Positions 6,579 through 12,646 of a DNA stretch of 39,971 nt are shown here, piece by piece (position 1 is the first letter of the stretch; each line of letters opens with the position of its first letter). The notes below the pieces were generated by a model, which had not been told where the DNA came from, did no database searches, and saw only the letters and a program-made list of their open reading frames with translations. The stretch lies in NCBI GenBank assembly GCA_017455845.1, contig JAFSYY010000013.1:1-39971 (forward strand). Reading direction: 5' to 3'. Both the position numbers and the translations under genes were made by a program. This DNA is from Prevotella sp. GTDB lineage: Bacteria; Bacteroidota; Bacteroidia; Bacteroidales; Bacteroidaceae.

Positions 6579-6974
6579 ATGATGGAGAAACTGAAAGAAC
6601 AACACCGGCGTTTCCTGGCATGGCAGAAACGACCCTATCAGGTGGCTGCGCTCTCTGATGAAGAGCACGAGTGTCCTACTTGTGGCACCCGCTACCATGG
6701 CAACTACTGTCCCCGCTGCGGACAGTCGTCGAAGATTGGCAGGTATTCGCTGAAGAAAGCCTTCCTGCTCTTCCTCGATGTATGGGGCCTGGGCAACAGA
6801 GGCATGTTTCGCACCCTGCGCGACCTGCTGTTGCGTCCGGGGTATATGATTTTCGACTATCTCAGCGGCATGCAGATGGCCTATTTTCCGCCATTCAAGT
6901 TACTTTTCCTGCTGGTGGCTTTGTCGCTGCTGATTGATTCGGGATTTAATATCAAGGGAGAAGACCGTGCATAA
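6579..6974 (+). CDS. Short DUF3667-type zinc-ribbon membrane protein, apparently truncated
   Basis: The 131-residue product has a zinc ribbon C-P-T-C near residue 32 and C-P-R-C-G-Q near residue 44. A conserved stretch follows with RTLRDLLLRPGY and YLSGMQMAYFPP, then one hydrophobic segment, KLLFLLVALSLLI, before it ends. This is the N-terminal pattern of DUF3667 membrane proteins, which I recall as two to three times longer with several more membrane segments. The rest is missing and dgt starts 12 bases later, so a 3' deletion is likely. It starts 7 bases after the tRNA terminator with no visible promoter. It may be a decaying gene or a short functional form; its role is unknown. Confidence 0.65.
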   Translation: MMEKLKEQHRRFLAWQKRPYQVAALSDEEHECPTCGTRYHGNYCPRCGQSSKIGRYSLKKAFLLFLDVWGLGNRGMFRTLRDLLLRPGYMIFDYLSGMQMAYFPPFKLLFLLVALSLLIDSGFNIKGEDRA

Positions 6975-6985
6975 AAAAACATACA

Positions 6986-8320
6986 ATGGACTGGATTCAA
7001 CTGATATCAAACTGTCGGCTGGGGCAGGAGCACCGTCACCTGGAACGGCATGACGAGCGGACGGAGTTCAAGCGTGACTACGACCGTCTGATCTTCTCGG
7101 CCCCCTTCCGCCGTCTACAGAACAAGACGCAGGTGTTTCCCCTGCCGGGAAGCATCTTTGTGCACAACCGCCTGACCCACTCGCTGGAAGTGGCCAGCGT
7201 GGGCATGTCGTTGGGCAATGACGTGGCGCGTGTCATTTGTTCAAAAAACCGTGATTTCATCGATACTTTAGTACCGGAGATAGGACAGATCGTGGCTACG
7301 GCATGCCTGGCCCATGATTTAGGCAACCCTCCTTTCGGACATTCTGGCGAAAAGGCCATCCAGACATTCTTCACCGAGGGCAAGGGTGCCTATCTCAAGG
7401 ACCGGGTGTCGACGGCGTTCTGGAACGACATCACCCGCTTCGACGGCAATGCCAATGCTTTCCGCCTGCTGACCCACAGTTTCAAGGGGCGTCGCGAGGG
7501 CGGCTTTGCCATGACCTACAGCACGCTGGCCAGCATCGTGAAATATCCCTTCCCGTCGGGCGCGGCCACGAAAAACAAGTTCGGCTTCTTTACGTCAGAG
7601 CGCATCCACTATGAGGCACTGGCCCATAAACTCGGCATCCCGCAGTTGTCGGCCGAAGAAGGCCAGGAGCGCTGGGCCCGCTATCCGCTGGTCTATCTTG
7701 TGGAGGCTGCCGACGATATATGCTATGAGATCATGGACTTGGAGGATGCCTTCAAACTGAAGATCCTGACCTTCGACGAGACCATGAACCTGATGATGGC
7801 TTTCTTTGACGAAAAAGGCAAGGAGCGCATCTCCGAGCGTATCAACGACGAACATCTGACCGACCAGAACGAGAAGATACAGTACCTGCGTGCCTGCGTG
7901 ATCGGCAAACTGGAGAACGAGTGTGTGAACACCTTCCTGCAGCATGAAGAAGAGATATTGGCCGGCACGTTCGGCGGGTCGCTCATAGACCATATATCAC
8001 CGCTGCAGCGCGATGCCTACGTGGCCTGCACGCGTGTGTCCAAGGCGCGGATATACAAGAGCCGCCCTGTGCTCGACGTGGAACTGTCGGGTTATCGCAT
8101 CATGGCCACACTGATGGAACTCATGGTCGAGGCCATAGAACATCCTGAACGTTATTACTCCCAGCAGTTAATCGACCGTGTGAGCAGCCAGTACGACATC
8201 GACCATCCTGACCTGGAGGCACGCCTCATGGCCGTCATCGACTATATCAGCGGCATGACCGATGTCTACGCCCTGGATGTCTACCAGAAGATCTGCGGCA
8301 TCTCGCTGCCCGTGGTCTAA
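6986..8320 (+). CDS. dgt: Deoxyguanosinetriphosphate triphosphohydrolase-like protein
   Basis: dGTPases of the HD superfamily release tripolyphosphate from dNTPs and help balance the nucleotide pool. The 444-residue protein shows the family order: FRRLQNKTQVFP near residues 40-52, then NRLTHSLEVAS (first metal-binding His), AHDLGNPPFGHSGE (the HD pair plus a further conserved His), and a later YLVEAADDICYEIMDLEDA segment with the last conserved Asp. Length and motifs fit the type 2 dGTPase subfamily. It follows the DUF3667 fragment closely and converges with glsB. Confidence 0.93.
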   Translation: MDWIQLISNCRLGQEHRHLERHDERTEFKRDYDRLIFSAPFRRLQNKTQVFPLPGSIFVHNRLTHSLEVASVGMSLGNDVARVICSKNRDFIDTLVPEIGQIVATACLAHDLGNPPFGHSGEKAIQTFFTEGKGAYLKDRVSTAFWNDITRFDGNANAFRLLTHSFKGRREGGFAMTYSTLASIVKYPFPSGAATKNKFGFFTSERIHYEALAHKLGIPQLSAEEGQERWARYPLVYLVEAADDICYEIMDLEDAFKLKILTFDETMNLMMAFFDEKGKERISERINDEHLTDQNEKIQYLRACVIGKLENECVNTFLQHEEEILAGTFGGSLIDHISPLQRDAYVACTRVSKARIYKSRPVLDVELSGYRIMATLMELMVEAIEHPERYYSQQLIDRVSSQYDIDHPDLEARLMAVIDYISGMTDVYALDVYQKICGISLPVV

Positions 8321-8328
8321 CCTGTCTG

Positions 8329-8344
8329 TAGGCCGAGCGGCCTA
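8329..8344. terminator. Short GC-rich hairpin between convergent dgt and glsB
   Basis: TAGGCC-GAGC-GGCCTA is a perfect 6-bp stem with a 4-base loop. It overlaps the glsB stop codon and lies 8 bases after the dgt stop. There is no T run on either side, so a bidirectional terminator role is only suggested by position. Confidence 0.35.
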
Positions 8345-9334
8345 TGAGCGTTCCTTGTAGATGACTTTATTGGCACCGCTGGTAATCTTCAGAGCCTCGG
8401 GATGCTCCTTGATGAAGGAGTCGATGTGGCGCACGCGCTTTTCCTCCAACACCTCGTCCATGGCAATGAGGATGCCGGTCTCCTCTACGTCGCCAAAGCC
8501 GTAGTTGATAGCCGTGCCGAAGAGTTTCATGGTGGGCGACAGGCTCATGTAAGCGTTCACCAGAGGCGGTATGTTGAAGCCCAGGGCACGGATGCGCTGG
8601 TTCAGGATACGGTAGTCGTCCTTGAAGTTGTTGGCAGTGAAGATGGCGGCCAGTTCGCGCTCGTCGGTTTCAATTTTCAGCGGTTTCATCGGTATGACGA
8701 GCCCTTCCTTGTCGCCGAAATGCTTCTTCAGGAAATAGAGGATCATATCGCGCCCCTCACGGATGTAACTGGGATACATGGTCATCTTGCCGAAGAAATA
8801 CCTGACGTTGGGCATGATGACGGTCAGGGCACCCAGTCCGTCCCACAGGTTGTCCAATGCAAACAGGCTCTTGGCTCCCATTCTGCTGCTCTGGTAGGGC
8901 AGGCTGACAAACGAGCGTCCCAGTTCGATGGTGTAGGGCATGTATTCCTTGAGGAATTTCTCAGAGAAATGGAACATGTGGCTGGTGGCCAGGACGGGTT
9001 GTCCGTTCTGGTCCAGTTCCCAGTTGGTACCTTCCAGATAGCGGTAGCCGCCGATAATCTCCTCGGCCTCGGGGTTCCAGACGATGAGTTGCTTGTAGCA
9101 GTTCTCGCAAGTGTCGAACTCATCGATATCCACCTCCTTGCCTGTGCCGCCCCCAGCCTCGCGGAAGGCAATCTCGCGCAACCGTCCTATTTCGCGCATC
9201 ACATTGGGTGCGTTATGTGCTGTGATGACATAGATTTTGTTGTTGCTCTTGTTGGTCATTCGCAACTGCAGGTCGGGCGTGAGTTCTTTTTTCAGCACCT
9301 CTACAGGAATCGGATCAATTATCGGATGTTCCAT
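8342..9334 (-). CDS. glsB: GNAT-type N-acyltransferase, probable glycine lipid synthase GlsB
   Basis: The start is placed at the ATG at 9334 (MEHPIIDPIPVEVL); the frame extends 31 codons further upstream but without family character. The 330-residue protein resembles the OlsB/hemolysin-like acyltransferases that transfer a 3-hydroxyacyl group from ACP to an amino acid. Visible features are REIGRLREIAFREAGGGTG, a D-x-D-E-F-D acidic segment, IIGGYRYLEG, and ELGRSFV followed by LFALDNLWDGLGA. In Bacteroides, GlsB N-acylates glycine and GlsA adds a second acyl chain to make glycine lipids. The gene lies 50 bases downstream of a PlsC-like gene, matching that pair. The family is firm, the glycine specificity inferred. 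Confidence 0.75.
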   Translation of the reverse strand: MEHPIIDPIPVEVLKKELTPDLQLRMTNKSNNKIYVITAHNAPNVMREIGRLREIAFREAGGGTGKEVDIDEFDTCENCYKQLIVWNPEAEEIIGGYRYLEGTNWELDQNGQPVLATSHMFHFSEKFLKEYMPYTIELGRSFVSLPYQSSRMGAKSLFALDNLWDGLGALTVIMPNVRYFFGKMTMYPSYIREGRDMILYFLKKHFGDKEGLVIPMKPLKIETDERELAAIFTANNFKDDYRILNQRIRALGFNIPPLVNAYMSLSPTMKLFGTAINYGFGDVEETGILIAMDEVLEEKRVRHIDSFIKEHPEALKITSGANKVIYKERS

Positions 9335-9384
9335 GACAAATATGGTTAATGCGTTAAATTCGTTGTAGTAATGAGAGGATTGGT

Positions 9385-10203
9385 CTATTGTAGTTTGTAA
9401 ACTTGTTCTTTGACGGTTTTTGCCCATTCCATCGGTGTTTTTTCGTTGGTGAACGTCTGCCAGGGAATAGGTTTCCCAATGGTGATGGTAAAGGTGTGCC
9501 CCGTGTTCTTATACATTTCATCGGCCAGGAACAGCATGGCGATATTGACTTTTTTCACATAGCGGTCGCAGATGTTAGACAGGCGGTAGAAGAAATTGCT
9601 GTTGTGCCCTTCAATATGTATGGGCACCACGTCGCGATGCGTTTCCACACTCTTGGTAATGAACGTCTTTTTCCAGTCCAAATCGCGTATCACGCCATTG
9701 CGCTTGCGCGAGCACAGACCGGCAGGAAACATCAGGATATGCGTGTCGCCTTTAAAGCCGGCCTCGACCATGGCGGGAAAGTCACGGCCGTTCTTGCCAG
9801 TCTTGTTGATAGGGATGCAGAGCGGTGCCAGTCCGGGCAGGTTCATCAACAGGTCGTTGACCAGATAGCGGAAGTTGTCGTCGTAGTGCTCGCCGATGAC
9901 CGAGCCGATGGCCACACCGTCGATGCCGCCCAGCGGGTGGTTGCTTACGAAGGTATAGCGTCGCGGGTCATCCTTGGCAGGCAGGTTTTCCAGCCCTTTC
10001 ACCTTGATGTTCACCTTGAGGTAGTCGAGCGTGGCCTTCAGCCATGGTGTGCCTTTCAAATCACGCACATTCCATAGGTGTTCGTTGATTTGGTCTTCGT
10101 GCACAATGTGTTTGAGCCACCAAACGAGCGGCCGGGGCACCCAGCGGCTCTTTTTGCCCATCTTTCCCTTAAGGATTCCGTCAATGTCGATTGTTTTCTC
10201 CAT
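9385..10203 (-). CDS. glsA: PlsC-like acyltransferase, probable glycine lipid O-acyltransferase GlsA
   Basis: The 272-residue product, from the ATG at 10203, is a 1-acylglycerol-3-phosphate acyltransferase-type enzyme. The catalytic NHx4D motif appears as SNHPLGGIDGVAI near residue 89, and the downstream FPAGLCSRKRNG segment matches the EGT/FPEG-type substrate motif position. Its pairing with the GNAT gene downstream on the same strand fits glsA-glsB of Bacteroides, in which GlsA O-acylates N-acyl glycine. It is transcribed divergently from the dcw cluster, with a TAACTTTG -7 box upstream. Confidence 0.75.
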   Translation of the reverse strand: MEKTIDIDGILKGKMGKKSRWVPRPLVWWLKHIVHEDQINEHLWNVRDLKGTPWLKATLDYLKVNIKVKGLENLPAKDDPRRYTFVSNHPLGGIDGVAIGSVIGEHYDDNFRYLVNDLLMNLPGLAPLCIPINKTGKNGRDFPAMVEAGFKGDTHILMFPAGLCSRKRNGVIRDLDWKKTFITKSVETHRDVVPIHIEGHNSNFFYRLSNICDRYVKKVNIAMLFLADEMYKNTGHTFTITIGKPIPWQTFTNEKTPMEWAKTVKEQVYKLQ

Positions 10204-10240
10204 TTTTACCACTTCGTTAATGGTATCGTGTTATGACTTG

Positions 10241-10248
10241 CAAAGTTA
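10241..10248 (-). promoter_or_regulatory. Probable -7 box of the glsA-glsB operon
   Basis: CAAAGTTA on the plus strand reads TAACTTTG on the minus strand, 38 bases before the glsA ATG. A matching -33 TTTG is not evident. The 10213-10416 intergenic stretch is AT-rich. It also holds an 11-bp inverted repeat (TTTTTACACAT at 10295-10305 and its complement at 10352-10362), possibly an operator. Confidence 0.55.
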
Positions 10249-10416
10249 CAGAAAAACTTTTAGTTTCATCATTTTTTTTAGATGAAAATGCACATTTTTA
10301 CACATATTAAGGATTCACTTTGCCTATTTTGCATTGCACAAAATAAAGTAAATGTGTAAAAAGCAGGCTCCAAAGGTGGCCAAAAGAAAAAAAAATGCAC
10401 CATTTAATAAAAATTT

Positions 10417-10446
10417 GTGGGGAATTGTGGGGGAATGTGGAGGAAA
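10417..10446 (+). promoter_or_regulatory. MraZ-box-like triple direct repeat
   Basis: Three direct repeats of GTGGGG or a close variant start at 10417, 10427 and 10437, exactly 10 bases apart, just upstream of the mraZ -7 box. MraZ is known to bind TGGGN repeats with 10-base spacing in front of mraZ and to repress the dcw operon, so this is a likely autoregulatory operator. Confidence 0.75.
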
Positions 10447-10451
10447 ATGAT

Positions 10452-10459
10452 TACCTTTG
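10452..10459 (+). promoter_or_regulatory. Probable -7 box of the dcw operon
   Basis: TACCTTTG fits the TAnnTTTG consensus and lies 57 bases before the mraZ ATG. The -33 position is taken up by the GTGGGG repeats rather than TTTG, so promoter and operator overlap. Confidence 0.7.
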
Positions 10460-10508
10460 CAGTCGAAGTCAGTTGGAGATTGAAAATTGAAGATTGAAGA
10501 TTTCTATT

Positions 10509-10958
10509 ATGCGTTTTTTAGGTAACATAGAGGCCAAGACCGACGCGAAAGGTCGTGTTTTTCTGCCCGCCACCTTCCGCAAGGTGCTGCAGGCGGCTGG
10601 CGAGGATATACTTGTGATGCGCAAGGATGTGCATCAGAAGTGTCTGGTACTCTATCCTGAAAGCACATGGAACAGCCGACTGGACTCTCTGCTGGAGCGT
10701 ATTAGTCCGTGGGACGACGAAGGGCAGCAGGTGTTGCGCCAGTATGTGTCGGAGGCCGAGACGTTGTCGCTCGACGGCAACGGGCGTTTCCTCATACCGA
10801 AACGCTACCTGCAGATGGCCGACATAGAGCAGGGTGTCAGGTTTATTGGCATTAACGATGCCATCGAGATATGGGCTGTGGAGAAGACCCAGCAACCGTT
10901 CTTGCCGCAAGCGGACTTTGCGGAAAAACTGAAAGCCATAATGACTGCCGGCCACTGA
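10509..10958 (+). CDS. mraZ: Transcriptional regulator MraZ
   Basis: MraZ is an AbrB/SpoVT-fold DNA-binding protein that forms rings and represses the division and cell-wall cluster. The start at 10509 gives the usual MRFLGNIEAKTDAKGRVFLP N-terminus; the frame also runs back to a TTG five codons upstream. Two copies of the family motif are visible: DAKGRVFLPATFRK near residues 12-25, and DGNGRFLIPKRYL near 85-97. The 149-residue length is normal. It is the first gene of the dcw operon, and rsmH begins two bases after its stop. Confidence 0.95.
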   Translation: MRFLGNIEAKTDAKGRVFLPATFRKVLQAAGEDILVMRKDVHQKCLVLYPESTWNSRLDSLLERISPWDDEGQQVLRQYVSEAETLSLDGNGRFLIPKRYLQMADIEQGVRFIGINDAIEIWAVEKTQQPFLPQADFAEKLKAIMTAGH

Positions 10959-10960
10959 GA

Positions 10961-11935
10961 ATGATGATAAAGACAGCAGAGACATACCACGTATCTGTCC
11001 TTTTAAAGGAAAGCGTTGGCGGGCTGGACATCCAGCCCGACGGCATCTATGTAGATGCTACCTTTGGTGGCGGCGGCCATTCCAAGGCGATACTCAGTCT
11101 GCTGGGAAAGCAAGGCCATCTCTATGGTTTTGACCAGGATGCCGATGCTGAGTTAAATATTGTGAACGATGACAGATTCACTTTTGTGCGCAGCAACTTC
11201 AGGTATATCAAGAACTGGATGCGCTACTACGGAGTGGAGGGTATAGACGGCTTACTGGCCGACCTGGGGGTGTCGTCACACCATTTCGATGACGAGACGC
11301 GTGGCTTCTCATTCCGCTTCGATGCGCCACTCGACATGCGTATGAACCGACGGGCGGGCATGACGGCGGCCGATGTGGTGAACAACTACTCAGAAGAGCA
11401 ACTGGCCGATGTGTTCTACCTTTATGGTGAACTGAAGAATGCCAGGCGGCTGGCGGCGGCACTGGTAAGAGCCAGACAGGATGAGCGCATAGCGACTACA
11501 GGCCAACTGCTGCAAATAGTAACCCCCCAGTCGTTTTCCGAGGGTTTGGTCGCCTGTAAAACTATAGAAGCCCCCTCGGGGGCCGTAGGGGGGGCTTGGA
11601 AAAAGGACGCCGCAAAAATCTTCCAGGCTCTGCGCATTGAGGTAAACCATGAGATGGATGCATTGAGGGAGATGTTGATGGGAGCCTGTAGCCTGTTGAA
11701 GCCGGGAGGAAGGTTGAGCATCATTACCTATCACTCGTTGGAAGACAGGATTGTGAAGAACGTGATGCGTGCAGGCAATGCCGAAGGGAAGATGCAACAG
11801 GACTTCTTCGGAAGGGTGACATCACCATTACACCTTATTAATAATAAAGTGATAGTGCCGTCGGATGAGGAACAGGAGGCAAATCCAAGGAGCCGAAGTG
11901 CCAAACTGAGAATAGCGGAAAAGGTTGAAAGTTGA
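10961..11935 (+). CDS. rsmH: 16S rRNA (cytosine1402-N4)-methyltransferase RsmH
   Basis: RsmH methylates C1402 of 16S rRNA using SAM. The start is set at the ATG at 10961 (MMIKTAETYHVSVLL), two bases after mraZ; a longer in-frame extension runs back inside mraZ. The SAM-binding DATFGGGGHSKAIL is near residues 30-43, and LLADLGVSSHHFD, GFSFRFDAPLDMRM and FQALRIEVNHEM follow in family order. Between the LLQIV and KIFQALRIEVN segments this protein has about 15 residues more than typical RsmH proteins, encoded by a GC-rich palindromic stretch at 11568-11597. The last codons fall in a 7-bp GTTGAAG repeat. Confidence 0.95.
   Translation: MMIKTAETYHVSVLLKESVGGLDIQPDGIYVDATFGGGGHSKAILSLLGKQGHLYGFDQDADAELNIVNDDRFTFVRSNFRYIKNWMRYYGVEGIDGLLADLGVSSHHFDDETRGFSFRFDAPLDMRMNRRAGMTAADVVNNYSEEQLADVFYLYGELKNARRLAAALVRARQDERIATTGQLLQIVTPQSFSEGLVACKTIEAPSGAVGGAWKKDAAKIFQALRIEVNHEMDALREMLMGACSLLKPGGRLSIITYHSLEDRIVKNVMRAGNAEGKMQQDFFGRVTSPLHLINNKVIVPSDEEQEANPRSRSAKLRIAEKVES
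11568..11597 (+). repeat. GC-rich palindromic insert inside rsmH
   Basis: AAGCCCCC (11568-11575) and GGGGGGGCTT (11588-11597) form an inverted repeat around a TCGGGGGCCGTA centre. It encodes the APSGAVGG segment of RsmH, in a loop where homologues are shorter, so it looks like a small palindromic element tolerated in frame. Confidence 0.6.
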
Positions 11936-11962
11936 AGGTTGAAGGTTGAAGGTTGAAGATTG
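11923..11962 (+). repeat. 7-bp GTTGAAG repeat at the rsmH-ftsL junction
   Basis: About five copies of GTTGAAG or one-base variants run from the last codons of rsmH to the base before the ftsL start codon. Confidence 0.85.
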
Positions 11963-12547
11963 ATGACGATGAGCAAAAAAGACAAAGAGCCAGAGATGAT
12001 TATCGAGATTGCCGGCGAGGAACCAAAGGCCGACAGTCAGCCAGCGGATATGCAGCAGGCTGGAGCGGAAGCACAGGCAGATGCGGAAGTGCAGGCTGGT
12101 GCGGAAGCACAGGCAGGAGCAGGAAAGCAGGCAGAGCCGGAGCAGCGGAAAGAGCCGAAAGAGGAAAAGCCCTCGGCCTTGCAGCGTATGAAGGAGTCGG
12201 CCAGCGAGGACGATGATGCGCCTGTCGGTACGCTTACCCTCAAGCAGATTGTGGGCGGCGACTATCTGTTTGCTATGGTTCGTCATCACGTGGCACTCAT
12301 CATGCTCGTCGTGTTGATGCTTGTCATTTATGTGGGCGTACGCTATCAGTGTGAGCAGGATGTGCTGGAGATCAATCAACTGGAGAAGGACTTGGTGGAT
12401 GCGAAATACAAGGCCATGTCGAGTTCGAGCAATCTGACCGAACTGTGCCGCCAGAGCAATGTGCTGAAGGTGCTGCGCGAGAGTCAGGACACGCTGCTGC
12501 AACTCAGTGACCAGCCGCCGTTTATCATTGAGATTCCGGAAGAGTGA
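11963..12547 (+). CDS. ftsL: FtsL-like cell division protein
   Basis: FtsL is a single-pass membrane protein that bridges divisome components through a periplasmic coiled coil. It is called by position (between rsmH and ftsI) and architecture. A long charged cytoplasmic N-terminus (about 105 residues) is followed by one membrane segment, ALIMLVVLMLVIYVGVRY, and a short periplasmic coiled coil with QLEKDLVDAKYKAM. The N-terminal region is longer than usual and contains an 18-bp tandem repeat (12065-12118) coding for AEAQAD-like hexapeptides. The start is ATG 11963 or 11969; both lie right after the GTTGAAG repeat, with no clear ribosome binding site. Confidence 0.85.
   Translation: MTMSKKDKEPEMIIEIAGEEPKADSQPADMQQAGAEAQADAEVQAGAEAQAGAGKQAEPEQRKEPKEEKPSALQRMKESASEDDDAPVGTLTLKQIVGGDYLFAMVRHHVALIMLVVLMLVIYVGVRYQCEQDVLEINQLEKDLVDAKYKAMSSSSNLTELCRQSNVLKVLRESQDTLLQLSDQPPFIIEIPEE
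12065..12118 (+). repeat. 18-bp coding repeat in ftsL, three copies
   Basis: Three near-identical 18-base units starting GCGGAAG encode Ala-Glu-Ala-Gln-Ala type hexapeptides in the cytoplasmic tail. The unit is in frame, so copy number can vary without a frameshift. Confidence 0.8.
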
Positions 12548-12548
12548 G

Positions 12549-12634
12549 GAGAATTGAGAATTGAGAATTGAAAATTGAAAATTGAGAATTGAAAATTGAG
12601 GATTGAGAATTGAGGATTGAGGATTGAAAATTGA
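12549..12634 (+). repeat. 7-bp AATTGAG repeat between ftsL and ftsI
   Basis: About twelve tandem heptamers alternating among AATTGAG, AATTGAA and GATTGAG fill nearly the whole 99-base gap. No promoter or hairpin is visible in it. Confidence 0.9.
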
Positions 12635-12646
12635 GGGGGAAGATAA

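Noticed and set aside
10261-10410. A small gene in the glsA-mraZ intergenic region
   Set aside because: No frame with protein-like composition; the region is AT-rich with promoter elements and an inverted repeat.
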